Counted from the first letter of the stretch, positions 7,401-14,824 are shown. The stretch is DNA of 29,116 nt from an uncultured Collinsella sp. (GCA_902478885.1 CABSMS010000015.1:1-29116); one strand, 5' to 3'. Notes: a model not told the origin generated them from the sequence alone. Numbers and translations are program-made.

Positions 7401-7466
7401 AAGTTGATATACCACTTCTGGTATATCAGCTTGCGCTTGCGTGAGTACAATACTCGAACGTTATAC
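7401..7466 (+). promoter_or_regulatory. Operator-like inverted repeat and promoter region of glmS
   Basis: TGATATACCA (7405-7414) and TGGTATATCA (7419-7428) are exact inverted copies 4 nt apart. Each half is one base from the palindrome TGGTATACCA, the style of site used by GntR-family regulators. A further TGGTAT occurs at 7393-7398. Candidate -10 elements follow: TACAAT (7446-7451), and TTATAC (7461-7466) with TTGCGT (7437-7442) 18 nt upstream. The operator reading is an inference. The leader is too short for a glmS ribozyme. Confidence 0.6.
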
Positions 7467-7525
7467 GTCTCAGCGCCTCCCGTGCGTGGACGTCTTGCAG
7501 TCACGCGAACGAAGGGATTTATCCT

Positions 7526-9373
7526 ATGTGCGGAATTGTCGGCTACACCGGCTCTGATATTGCAAAGAACATCCTGGTCACGGGCCTCAAGCGTATGGAG
7601 TATCGCGGCTATGACTCCTCGGGCGTCGCGCTCGAGGTGGGCGAGGGCGCCGCGGCGCACCTCGACGTCATCCGCCGCGTGGGCAAGGTCGCGGGCCTGG
7701 AGAGCGAGCTTTCCAACATCGACAGCGACGCTACCTGCGGTATCGGCCACACCCGTTGGGCCACCCACGGCAAGCCCTCCGTCGTTAACGCTCACCCCCA
7801 CACCAGCTGCGACGGTCGTATCGCCATCGTCCACAACGGCATCATCGAGAACTTCGCCGAGCTGCGCGAAGAGCTGGAGGGTCGCGGCCACCACTTTAAG
7901 AGCGAGACCGATACCGAGGTCTTCGCGCATCTGATCGAAGAGGCTTATGCCGAGACGCACGACCTGATGGCCTCCGTGCGCGAGGCTTGCGCCCACGTGG
8001 TCGGTGCCTATGGTCTGGCCGCCGTGTGCGCTGACGAGCCTGGCGTGATCGCCGTGGCCCGCAAGGATTCCCCGATCGTGGTCGGCGCGGGCGAGACCGG
8101 CGCCTATGTCGCCTCCGATGTCATCGCGCTCATCGACGCCACCCGCGATGTCGTGGTGCTCGAGGACGGTCAGTTTGCCAAGCTCACGCCCGCAGGCGTC
8201 GAGTACACCGACGAGGCCGGCAACGTTATCGAGCCCAAGGTCACCCACATCGACTGGGACCTGGACATGGCAGAAAAGGGCGGTTATCCCGACTTTATGC
8301 TCAAGGAGATTCACGAGCAGCCGCGCGTCGTGCGCGACACGCTGGTCGGTCGTATGACGCCGGCCGGCGAGCTCGACATCGACGAGCTGGGCCTTTCGCT
8401 CGAGGAGCTCAACGACATCGACCGCGTCTACGTGATCGCTTGCGGCACCAGCTATCACGCTGGCCTCATTGCCAAGAATCTCATTGAGGGCTGGGCTCGC
8501 ATCCCCACCGAGGTGGAGGCGGCCAGCGAGTTTCGTTATCGCAATCCCATCATCACGCCGACGACGCTTGTCGTTGCCGTGTCCCAGTCGGGCGAGACGG
8601 CCGATACCCTTGCCGCCATTCGCGACGCGCGCATCAAGGGTGCCAAGGTCTTCGGCATCACCAACGTGGTGGGCAGCCCCGTGGCGCGTGAGAGCGACGG
8701 CGTCATCTACACCAAGGCCAACAAGGAGATCGCGGTCGCCTCGACCAAGAGCTTCATCGGCCAGGTCGTGAGCCTTACACTTTTGGCCCTGCTGCTGGCG
8801 CAGGTCAAGTACCGCTTGACCACCAAGCAGGCGCGCATGCTGTTCCGCGAGCTTTCCGATACGGCCGAGCAGATCCAGTGGATTTTGGATACCCAAACCG
8901 AGGCCGTTCATGAGGCTGCCCTGCTGTGCAAGGACGCGCAGTCGGCGCTGTTCGTGGGCCGTGGCATGGGTGCCGCTATTTCCTACGAGGGCGCGCTCAA
9001 GCTCAAGGAGGTCAGCTACCTGCACGCCGAGGCATATGCCGCCGGTGAGATGAAGCATGGCCCCATTGCCCTGATCGACCCGGGCTTCCCTGTCATCGCC
9101 GTGGCCACCAAGAGTGCCACCTACGACAAGACCGTGTCGAACCTTATGGAGTGCAAGGCGCGCGGCGCCAAGGTCATCGTCGTTGCCACCGAGGGCGACG
9201 AGGAGATCAACAAGATCGCCGACTGCATCATCCGCGTGCCGGCAGTCCGCGACGTGTTCAGCCCCATTACGGCGAGCGTTCCACTGCAGCTGCTCGCCCG
9301 CGAGGTCGCCATCCTGCGCGGCTGCGACGTCGACCAGCCCCGAAACCTCGCCAAGAGCGTGACCGTGGAATAA
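7526..9373 (+). CDS. glmS: Glutamine--fructose-6-phosphate aminotransferase (isomerizing)
   Basis: This 615-residue cytoplasmic enzyme makes glucosamine-6-phosphate from fructose-6-phosphate and glutamine, the entry step to peptidoglycan and amino-sugar synthesis. It starts MCGIVGYTG with nucleophile C2 of the glutaminase domain (residues 1 to about 220, including GIGHTRWATHGKPS and HNGIIENF). Two SIS domains follow (about 290-430 and 460-600), with SQSGETADTLAA and GRGMGAAISYEGALKLKE. The C-terminus is LAKSVTVE with the conserved lysine K610. Length equals the family norm of about 610. GAAGGGA lies at 7511-7517. It is a single-gene unit with its own terminator and an operator-like site upstream. 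Confidence 0.98.
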   Translation: MCGIVGYTGSDIAKNILVTGLKRMEYRGYDSSGVALEVGEGAAAHLDVIRRVGKVAGLESELSNIDSDATCGIGHTRWATHGKPSVVNAHPHTSCDGRIAIVHNGIIENFAELREELEGRGHHFKSETDTEVFAHLIEEAYAETHDLMASVREACAHVVGAYGLAAVCADEPGVIAVARKDSPIVVGAGETGAYVASDVIALIDATRDVVVLEDGQFAKLTPAGVEYTDEAGNVIEPKVTHIDWDLDMAEKGGYPDFMLKEIHEQPRVVRDTLVGRMTPAGELDIDELGLSLEELNDIDRVYVIACGTSYHAGLIAKNLIEGWARIPTEVEAASEFRYRNPIITPTTLVVAVSQSGETADTLAAIRDARIKGAKVFGITNVVGSPVARESDGVIYTKANKEIAVASTKSFIGQVVSLTLLALLLAQVKYRLTTKQARMLFRELSDTAEQIQWILDTQTEAVHEAALLCKDAQSALFVGRGMGAAISYEGALKLKEVSYLHAEAYAAGEMKHGPIALIDPGFPVIAVATKSATYDKTVSNLMECKARGAKVIVVATEGDEEINKIADCIIRVPAVRDVFSPITASVPLQLLAREVAILRGCDVDQPRNLAKSVTVE

Positions 9374-9398
9374 CTAATATTCCGCCGTCCTAGCGACT

Positions 9399-9434
9399 AA
9401 GGCCTGGCTCCGCATCAAGACGGAGCCGGGCCTT
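9399..9434. terminator. Hairpin between glmS and convergent GntR gene
   Basis: AAGGCCTGGCTCCG (9399-9412) pairs with CGGAGCCGGGCCTT (9421-9434) across an 8-nt loop, with one T-G pair. The T-run is poor (GTTGCATTT), so termination strength is uncertain. Confidence 0.65.
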
Positions 9435-9443
9435 GTTGCATTT

Positions 9444-9490
9444 GCCCAGATAAAACCTGCCAAAATAAACCTGTCCCTTTTTGGCAGGTT
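9444..9490 (+). repeat. Dispersed hairpin repeat, copy C
   Basis: This is the third copy of the 47-nt repeat, with perfect arms AACCTGCCAA and TTGGCAGGTT (9481-9490). As at copy A, its last bases provide the TAA stop codon of the minus-strand gene next to it (GntR regulator, stop at 9489-9491). Confidence 0.85.
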
Positions 9491-10220
9491 AGCGGAGCTT
9501 GCTGGTCTCGAAGTACTCGGGGAACTGGTCCAGAACCTCGGTTTGATTGCGGAACATCATGTGCAGGTGCTTGCTGACCAAAAAGCTCGCTTCGATGGGG
9601 TCGCGACCGGCGATAGCGCGGCGAATCTGCTTGTGCTCGTTCACGATGTCCTGATTGTCGAGAACCTGCGTGGCGGCGCGCAGCCAGCGGAAGCGCTCCA
9701 GGTCGGCATTGGTCTCTTCGAGCCACGACCACACGGTGCTGCGACATGCGATGCTAAAAATCATGTGATGCATGAGGTTGTCGCTCAAAAAGAAGCCGAT
9801 GCGATCCTCTTCGGCCATGGCCTTTTCCTGCAGCGCGATGGCGCGGTCGAGCTGCTCGATACCGGCCGACGTGGCGCGCGCACAACACTCCACGATCACC
9901 TGCTTTTCCAGATGTTCGCGGATGTAACAGGCGCTCTCGGCAAGGGTGAGGTTGATGGGTGAGACGTAGGTGCCGCTCTGGGGCACGGTGCGCACCAGGC
10001 CTTCCTGCGCCAAGCGAACCAAAGCCTCGCGCACGGGCGTGCGACCCATGTCCAGGTCATCGCAAAGTTGCTTGACGCCCAGCTTTTCGCCCGGCTTGTA
10101 GTCCAGATAGACGATTTTGCGTCGAATGGTGTGGTAGGACTGGTCCTGTAGGCTCGTTTCCTGCTCGCCGACGTGCATCGATTCTTCCATAGCGCCTCGC
10201 AACTGTTCTATCAAACTCAT
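9489..10220 (-). CDS. GntR-family regulator, FadR/FCD subfamily
   Basis: This 243-residue DNA-binding protein has an N-terminal winged helix (about residues 25-92) with the GntR signature GRTPVREALVRLAQEGLV and the wing PQSGTYVSPI. An FCD-type ligand domain (about 100-225) contains acidic and histidine residues (SDNLMHH, EHKQIRRAI, KHLHMMF) typical of its metal/ligand pocket. FCD regulators usually respond to organic acids or sugar acids. The start is the ATG at 10220. It is divergent from a YeiH-family gene 163 bases away, which is its most likely target besides itself. The TGGTATACCA-like sites before glmS are another possible target, but no such site appears in its own upstream region. Confidence 0.9.
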   Translation of the reverse strand: MSLIEQLRGAMEESMHVGEQETSLQDQSYHTIRRKIVYLDYKPGEKLGVKQLCDDLDMGRTPVREALVRLAQEGLVRTVPQSGTYVSPINLTLAESACYIREHLEKQVIVECCARATSAGIEQLDRAIALQEKAMAEEDRIGFFLSDNLMHHMIFSIACRSTVWSWLEETNADLERFRWLRAATQVLDNQDIVNEHKQIRRAIAGRDPIEASFLVSKHLHMMFRNQTEVLDQFPEYFETSKLR

Positions 10221-10383
10221 ATGTCAGTTGTTAATTATGCCGCGAATCAACTCTCCGCGGTGGGTAATTCGGCTGTCGCCCGAGAACTATTGCGGCATCT
10301 TAGTCTGTGTTTGCGCAAGGCTGCGCTCAATGTTGCCGTATCATAAGCCGTCGCAAACGTGAAATAGAAAGAAGGAATCCCAT

Positions 10384-11418
10384 ATGCAACTGGCAAACAT
10401 CGTACGCGAGCGCTGGAAAGGCGTTTTGTTCTGCCTGATCATCGCCATTCCCGCGACGTTGCTCGGCAAACAAATTGAGGTGGTCGGCGGTCCGGTATTT
10501 GCCATCCTCTTTGGCATGGTCCTGGCGCTCGTCTTTCCCAAGAATCGTCGCGAACAGCTCGCCGCCGGCGTTACCTATACGTCCAAAAAAGTCTTGCAGT
10601 ACGCGGTTATCCTGCTTGGCTTTGGCATGAACCTCTCCCAGATTCTGTCCAAGGGCGCCCAGTCGCTACCGATTATCGTGGCAACAATCTCGACCTCGCT
10701 TGTCATCGCCTTTGTGCTCTGCCGCGTTATGAACGTGCCGGGCAAGATCGCGACGCTTGTAGGTGTGGGTTCGTCGATTTGCGGCGGTTCTGCCATCGCC
10801 GCGACCGCACCCGTCATCGATGCCGACGATCGCGAGATTGCCCAGGCTATTTCGGTCATCTTCCTGTTTAACGTTATCGCGGCGCTCGTGTTTCCGACGC
10901 TCGGCGGCATGCTCGGGCTGACCAATGAGGGCTTTGGCCTGTTTGCCGGCACCGCCATCAACGACACCTCGTCCGTAACGGCTGCGGCGAGCGCCTGGGA
11001 CAGCATGCATCCCGGCGCCAATGTGCTCGAGAGCGCCACGGTGGTCAAGCTCACCAGGACGCTGGCCATTATCCCCATCACGTTGGTCCTCGCATGCTGG
11101 CAGATGCATCTGGCGCGCAAGGCCGGCGGCGACGCCAAAAGCACGTTCTCCCTCAAACGCGCGTTTCCCATGTTTGTGCTGTTCTTTGTGCTGGCGAGCG
11201 TAATCACCACGGTGCTTCAGCTTCCCGCGCCCATTACGGCGCCCATCAAGGAGCTATCGAAGTTCTTTATTGTGATGGCCATGGCGGCTATTGGTTTTAA
11301 TACCGATATCGTCGAGCTGGTCAAAAAGGGCGGCAAGCCCATCGCGCTGGGCTTTTGCTGCTGGATTGGCATCGCGTGCATGAGTTTGGGAATGCAGCAC
11401 GTGCTGGGAATCTGGTAG
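10384..11418 (+). CDS. YeiH-family membrane protein (putative sulfate/anion exporter)
   Basis: This 344-residue protein has about ten hydrophobic segments and matches the PF03601 (YeiH, 'conserved hypothetical protein 698') family, often annotated as a putative sulfate exporter with little experimental support. Family features seen are GGPVFAILFGMVLALV, LLGFGMNLSQIL, VGVGSSICGGSAIAATAPVI and FAGTAINDTSSVTAAA, which are conserved pore-like segments. The last segments are KFFIVMAMAAIGFNTD and the tail. It acts in the cytoplasmic membrane. The ATG at 10384 follows GAAAGAAGGAA (10367-10377). It is divergent from the FCD regulator. True substrate is unknown. Confidence 0.85.
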   Translation: MQLANIVRERWKGVLFCLIIAIPATLLGKQIEVVGGPVFAILFGMVLALVFPKNRREQLAAGVTYTSKKVLQYAVILLGFGMNLSQILSKGAQSLPIIVATISTSLVIAFVLCRVMNVPGKIATLVGVGSSICGGSAIAATAPVIDADDREIAQAISVIFLFNVIAALVFPTLGGMLGLTNEGFGLFAGTAINDTSSVTAAASAWDSMHPGANVLESATVVKLTRTLAIIPITLVLACWQMHLARKAGGDAKSTFSLKRAFPMFVLFFVLASVITTVLQLPAPITAPIKELSKFFIVMAMAAIGFNTDIVELVKKGGKPIALGFCCWIGIACMSLGMQHVLGIW

Positions 11419-11470
11419 AGAAGTAGCTTATTTTCGTGCTGCGTGCTGGTGAGCGCATTCTCACGGTGGA

Positions 11471-11535
11471 GCGATAGGAGCTCTTGCGGGTATGGCTTGT
11501 CCGCAGGTTTATAAGTCCCGAAGAGCTCTTATCGC
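11471..11535 (+). promoter_or_regulatory. Strong hairpin between yeiH-like gene and NtrC-like gene
   Basis: The arm 11471-11490 pairs with 11517-11535 over about 18-19 bp around GAGCTCTT/AAGAGCTC, with one mismatch and one bulge. A second small stem (GCCCCGC at 11534-11540 with GCGGGGC at 11553-11559) overlaps its right edge by two bases, so the two could compete. There is no T-run. It does not match a riboswitch class known to me. Confidence 0.6.
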
Positions 11536-11593
11536 CCCGCCAGGATGGCGATGCGGGGCAACACCTATACTCGCAGGACGGCGCTTTCTGCCC

Positions 11594-11621
11594 TATAGTG
11601 TTTGGTGAGCAATATTGTTCA
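11594..11621 (+). promoter_or_regulatory. Putative promoter and palindromic operator of the NtrC-like gene
   Basis: TATAGT (11594-11599) is a good -10 match. It is followed by TGAGCAATATTGTTCA (11606-11621), a 16-base palindrome with one mismatched pair, placed about where transcription would start. No clear -35 is visible. A smaller perfect palindrome CGGTCG-TG-CGACCG follows at 11635-11648. Confidence 0.5.
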
Positions 11622-11684
11622 ATTTTGAAACACTCGGTCGTGCGACCGTCGGCGGCTGCATGTCGCCGCGGACAGGGGCAAATC

Positions 11685-12902
11685 ATGGATAGCGATGCCA
11701 AACTGAACATCTTGACCGATGCCCTAGCTGCCGCCGGGGCCTCGGCATTGGCAATCGATGCGCATGGGGACATCGCGATCTCGACCATGAATGACGCGGC
11801 GCTTGAGCGGGATGTGGCGGTTTTTGTCGCTGAGCGTCTCGACCGTATAGGAGACGGCGCGCGTCTGGTTATGGGGCGTGAGGGTACGCGCCTGAGCCTG
11901 ACCGTTCGCCCCACCGACAAAGAGGGCGGGGGGCTTTGGGTCGTCGTGGTCCGCGAGGTGCGCGGCGCCGCGGCGCATGCGGGCATCGAGTGGCTCAACG
12001 CCGACGAGGTTGAGGCCCGCTACGAATCGAGCGCGTACGGCATCGTTGAGGGTGCCGCTGCGGTAGCTGCACCGGTTGCCGGGAGCTATGCGCGCGGGGT
12101 GCCCCTTATGCTCGAGGGCGAGCTGGGAGCGGGTCAGGTCGAGATCGCCAAGCGCCTCTATCTGGACGGTCCTTTTGCCGATCAGCCCTTTGTTTCCGTT
12201 GCGCTCGATGAGCTTACCGAGCGCGGTTGGCGCCACGTGCTCAAAAGCGCCGAATCGCCGTTGTTCCAAACAGGGCTGACCCTTTGCATTGAGGGCTGGA
12301 ACGCGGTTGGCCCCCAGCGCCTCCGCGAGCTGGTCTCCACGATGGCCGACACCGCGTTGGCGACGCGCTGCCATGTGGTGCTGACGGCGAATGACATGCC
12401 GGGCGGCAGCGAAAGTGATCAAGCCGCCTTTGTGACCGAGCGCTTCGCCTGTGCGGTGAGCGTGGCGCCGGCAATCGCCGAGCAGGGAGCCGCGTCGACG
12501 AAGGTTGCGCGCTATTTGGAATATCTCGCTGATGCATTTGGGACGGCAACGCCCGCGCTGTCTGCCGCGGCGACGAAGACGCTCGATGCTTACCGCTGGC
12601 CGCGCAACTATCTGCAGCTCCGCGAGGTCTCGGAACGACTGTATATATTGGTGGGGGCGGGCACGGTGGACCGCGCTGTGGCGGAGGAAGTGCTCGCCCA
12701 AGAGGACGTGATTAAGACCGCAACCTTTGGCGCCCCGACGCTCGAAAGTGACCTGTATATCCTGCGACCGCTGGCCGATACCGAGCGAGATATCGCGCAT
12801 CTGGTTGTAGACCATCTCCACGGCAACCGAACCCGTGCGGCGGAGGTGCTGGGCATAAGCCGTACAACTCTGTGGCGCTTGCTGAAGGACGATGACCGTT
12901 GA
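11685..12902 (+). CDS. Degenerate NtrC-like AAA+ protein with Fis-type DNA-binding domain
   Basis: This 405-residue protein resembles sigma-54 activators in layout but has lost their key residues. An N-terminal region of about 120 residues is followed by an AAA-like domain. The Walker A position reads GELGAGQV (145-152), with Q in place of the lysine. The Walker B position reads LCIEGW (200-205) instead of hydrophobic-DE. The GAFTGA sigma-54 loop is absent. The sensor-II-like WPRNYLQLREVSERLYIL (305-322) matches the WPGNVRELEN region. The C-terminus (about 379-402, NRTRAAEVLGISRTTLWRLL) is a clear Fis-type helix-turn-helix. It probably binds DNA without hydrolysing ATP, as a TyrR-like repressor or activator independent of sigma-54. 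Start ATG 11685 is chosen for ACAGGGG upstream; an upstream in-frame extension would cover the promoter. Targets are unknown. Confidence 0.75.
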   Translation: MDSDAKLNILTDALAAAGASALAIDAHGDIAISTMNDAALERDVAVFVAERLDRIGDGARLVMGREGTRLSLTVRPTDKEGGGLWVVVVREVRGAAAHAGIEWLNADEVEARYESSAYGIVEGAAAVAAPVAGSYARGVPLMLEGELGAGQVEIAKRLYLDGPFADQPFVSVALDELTERGWRHVLKSAESPLFQTGLTLCIEGWNAVGPQRLRELVSTMADTALATRCHVVLTANDMPGGSESDQAAFVTERFACAVSVAPAIAEQGAASTKVARYLEYLADAFGTATPALSAAATKTLDAYRWPRNYLQLREVSERLYILVGAGTVDRAVAEEVLAQEDVIKTATFGAPTLESDLYILRPLADTERDIAHLVVDHLHGNRTRAAEVLGISRTTLWRLLKDDDR

Positions 12903-12913
12903 GCGAGGCGCCC

Positions 12914-12942
12914 GTGACCGCGCGCGACGCGTGTGCTACAGT
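12914..12942 (+). promoter_or_regulatory. Putative promoter of the membrane protein gene at 12987
   Basis: GTGACC (12914-12919) and TACAGT (12937-12942) are separated by 17 nt, a plausible housekeeping sigma promoter directly after the NtrC-like stop codon. Confidence 0.45.
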
Positions 12943-12986
12943 CCAAAGCGTTATTGTTTCGATTTGGTTACGGCGTGCGAGGGCAT

Positions 12987-13562
12987 ATGGCTGAGACTTC
13001 AAAACCGAGCCGCAGAAGGCGGAGTGCCGCGCCGGTCAACCGACGCACGACATCGGTGACGTGGGGCAAACACGCCTCGGGGTTTGATGGCTCGTTCAAG
13101 CGCACTAAATACGGCTATCCTTCGGCAAGCGCCCGCTTGGCAATGCAGGCAGAGTCCTCGCTGTGGGGCCGCAAGCGCGTGGTGGGCTCAAAGCTCAAGC
13201 ACGACGGAACGCTCGGCTACATCAGCCGCGGGGCGGCTCGCCGCAGCGGGCTCAATCCCGCCGGCTGGCATCGCTACGTGCCGATCGTGGCCGCCGTTGC
13301 AGTGATCGTCATCGCACTCGCTGCGCTTGGCTATGCCGGCGGTGGCGCCAACTTGGACGCAGTGTTTAAATCGCCCGAGCTCGCGCATGCAGGTACAGAA
13401 GTTGTCGAGGGCGCTCAGACCCAGACGGGCGTCGCGCCCCAGCGTGGTATCGTTGCGGCGGCCTCCACCATCGCCGATGCGCAAAAGGACGAAGATAAGC
13501 AAGGCGACGACGCCGAAACGGCCCAGACGAACGAAACGACGACAACGGCGACGTCAATATAA
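12987..13562 (+). CDS. Single-pass membrane protein of unknown function
   Basis: This 191-residue protein is not recognised. It has a strongly basic N-terminal half (residues 1-95, rich in Arg, Lys, Ser) and one hydrophobic segment (about 98-117, VPIVAAVAVIVIALAALGYA). The C-terminal tail is acidic and threonine-rich, low-complexity (about 160-191, ending in a run of TTTTATS). By the positive-inside rule, the basic part is cytoplasmic and the tail is outside. The start ATG 12987 follows GCGAGGG (12977-12983). It could be a cell-envelope or division-associated protein, but nothing shows that directly. A hairpin repeat follows the stop. Confidence 0.7.
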   Translation: MAETSKPSRRRRSAAPVNRRTTSVTWGKHASGFDGSFKRTKYGYPSASARLAMQAESSLWGRKRVVGSKLKHDGTLGYISRGAARRSGLNPAGWHRYVPIVAAVAVIVIALAALGYAGGGANLDAVFKSPELAHAGTEVVEGAQTQTGVAPQRGIVAAASTIADAQKDEDKQGDDAETAQTNETTTTATSI

Positions 13563-13571
13563 GTTGCGAGT

Positions 13572-13610
13572 GGGGTAGCTAAAATAGCCCCGTCCCAAAT
13601 TAGCTACCCC
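13572..13610. repeat. Hairpin repeat sharing a module with 27496-27518
   Basis: GGGGTAGCTAA (13572-13582) pairs perfectly with TTAGCTACCCC (13600-13610). Bases 13586-13608 match 27496-27518 at 22 of 23 positions, the shared core being CGTCCCAAATTAGCTACC. It lies between convergent genes and may also act as a terminator. Confidence 0.75.
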
Positions 13611-13626
13611 TGCTGACGTTCCTGTA

Positions 13627-14148
13627 CTATTTCACGTACACCACGTTGTTGCGGCGCGGCTTTGCCTCGGGTAGCGTGTCCTCGGCGTAGCCAAGAATGC
13701 AGTTACCGACACCGCGCAGGCTGCCGTCGGCGGGCAGGCCCCAGCTGGCCAGCAGCTCCAGGCCCTCGGGCGAGTCAAAGACCTCATGCGCGCGGTGGAT
13801 CCAACACGAATCGACGCCCAGCGCATAGGCTGCGTTGAGCAGGTTGCCCATGGCGAGCGAGCCGTCTTCCAGGTACGTGGGCACGCTGCGGTCGACGAGC
13901 ACCACCACAACGGTCTTGGCGCCGTAGAAGGGATCTCCCTCGTTGCCCATAACTTGGGCGTTGAGCTGCGAGAGGCGCTCGACGGTTGCGGGGTCGGTAA
14001 CGGCGACGAACGTGACCGGCTGGCGTCCCATGCCACTCGGCGCGTACTGGCCGGCTTCGATAATGCGTGCGAGCTTCTCGGCCTCGACAGGGCGATCGCT
14101 GTATTTGCGGCAGCTGCGGCGGTGGATGAGTGCTTCGATGGTCTCCAT
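13627..14148 (-). CDS. Nitroreductase-family flavoprotein
   Basis: This 173-residue protein is a short member of the FMN-dependent nitroreductase family, which reduces nitro compounds, quinones or flavins with NAD(P)H. It starts METIEALIHRRSCRKYSDRPV (the RRSCRKY FMN-phosphate segment, residues 10-16), then APSGMGRQPVTFVAV. The C-terminal SLRGVGNCILGYAED resembles the family's GxxxxGY segment near the end. The start at 14148 has a near-perfect AGGAGG (14153-14158, minus strand) upstream; the frame extends further upstream without support. It is monocistronic, converging on the unknown membrane protein. The physiological substrate is unknown. Confidence 0.9.
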   Translation of the reverse strand: METIEALIHRRSCRKYSDRPVEAEKLARIIEAGQYAPSGMGRQPVTFVAVTDPATVERLSQLNAQVMGNEGDPFYGAKTVVVVLVDRSVPTYLEDGSLAMGNLLNAAYALGVDSCWIHRAHEVFDSPEGLELLASWGLPADGSLRGVGNCILGYAEDTLPEAKPRRNNVVYVK

Positions 14149-14439
14149 GGGTCCTCCTGACGTTGGTTTCGATGCCTCGTTCTTACCCGCCGAACCAAAA
14201 CCGTAATCGCGCAGTCGGCCCCAAACAATGCAAACTACCAAGTGGAAAAGTTGGTTTGCATAAAACTTCAGCCAGAATGTGATAAACCGGTGGGATGGTT
14301 AAACGTTTTATCCCGTCTACCCTGCGGTTTTTTACCACTTGCCTAAATGATGCGCGCATAAGCTCTGATAAAGGTTTTACTAAAGGAGCACCAACGTTTA
14401 TCAACGCGCCATGGTGGCGCCGGGCCAGGAGGTAACATC
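14149..14439. other. Intergenic stretch between divergent nitroreductase and small protein genes
   Basis: This 291-base region has lower GC than its surroundings and holds the promoters of both flanking genes. A possible plus-strand -35 TTGCCT lies near 14340, with AT-rich TGATAAA about 25 bases on. No ORF, RNA or clear operator is seen. Confidence 0.5.
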
Positions 14440-14730
14440 ATGTTCCAGGCTGGAGATGTCGTCGAGACCGACTTCGAAGGATTTCTGAAGCTGCTGCGTT
14501 CCAAGACGCGCGCTTTCGTGTCGATTAACGATCACGAGTACTACATCACGCACACCGATGGCTATTGGCGTGTCCAGGATTGCGAGGCCCTCAACGATAA
14601 GGGCCACTTTACTGACTGCTCCGAGCTGGTCAACACGGTCTGCGAGGTCGTCGAACTGCCGTGGATCTGCGGCAAGAGCCTGCACGACAGCTTCTCGGGC
14701 GCCACGGTCTACGAGGCCGTCGCTGCTTAA
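14440..14730 (+). CDS. Small conserved-looking protein of unknown function
   Basis: This 96-residue soluble protein is not recognised. It has no signal peptide or membrane segment and is acidic. It has four cysteines (C48, C60, C68, C77) and an aromatic-rich middle (HEYYITHTDGYWRVQDC). The ribosome site AGGAGGT (14427-14433) is the strongest in the window and suggests high expression. It has its own perfect GC-rich terminator, into whose T-run an insertion sequence has jumped. Standard codon use like the neighbouring genes supports a real gene. Confidence 0.75.
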   Translation: MFQAGDVVETDFEGFLKLLRSKTRAFVSINDHEYYITHTDGYWRVQDCEALNDKGHFTDCSELVNTVCEVVELPWICGKSLHDSFSGATVYEAVAA

Positions 14731-14756
14731 CAGCCAACACTCGATATTCTCTCGCA

Positions 14757-14792
14757 ACCGCCGGCGCCGCCCCCGCGCCGGCGGTCTTTTTT
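14757..14792 (+). terminator. GC-rich intrinsic terminator, split by IS insertion
   Basis: A perfect 11-bp stem (14757-14767 with 14775-14785, 7-nt loop) is followed by CTTTTTT. The T-run is the target site of the insertion sequence and is duplicated on the far side (16148-16155), so the terminator remains usable. Confidence 0.9.
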
Positions 14793-14793
14793 G
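14786..14793. repeat. Target site duplication, left (CTTTTTTG)
   Basis: This 8-base sequence is repeated exactly at 16148-16155. Eight bases is the usual duplication size for IS256-family elements. Confidence 0.85.
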
Positions 14794-14818
14794 GGCTTAT
14801 AGGACAAAATGTGTGTCC
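14794..14818 (+). repeat. Left terminal inverted repeat of the IS
   Basis: It begins GGCTTATAGGACAAAATG and is the exact reverse complement of 16123-16147 over 25 bases. Confidence 0.95.
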
Positions 14819-14824
14819 ACGTTG

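Noticed and set aside
7440..7525. Possible glmS ribozyme in the glmS leader
   Set aside because: The leader after the likely promoter is under 80 bases and lacks the ribozyme's conserved core; the real motif needs about 150 bases.
7214..9058. Minus-strand frame that stays open from 9058 into the LacI-type gene
   Set aside because: It runs antisense through glmS and gives low-complexity His/Gly/Leu-rich sequence with no domain. The regulator itself has a clear ATG, ribosome site and HTH starting at 7213.
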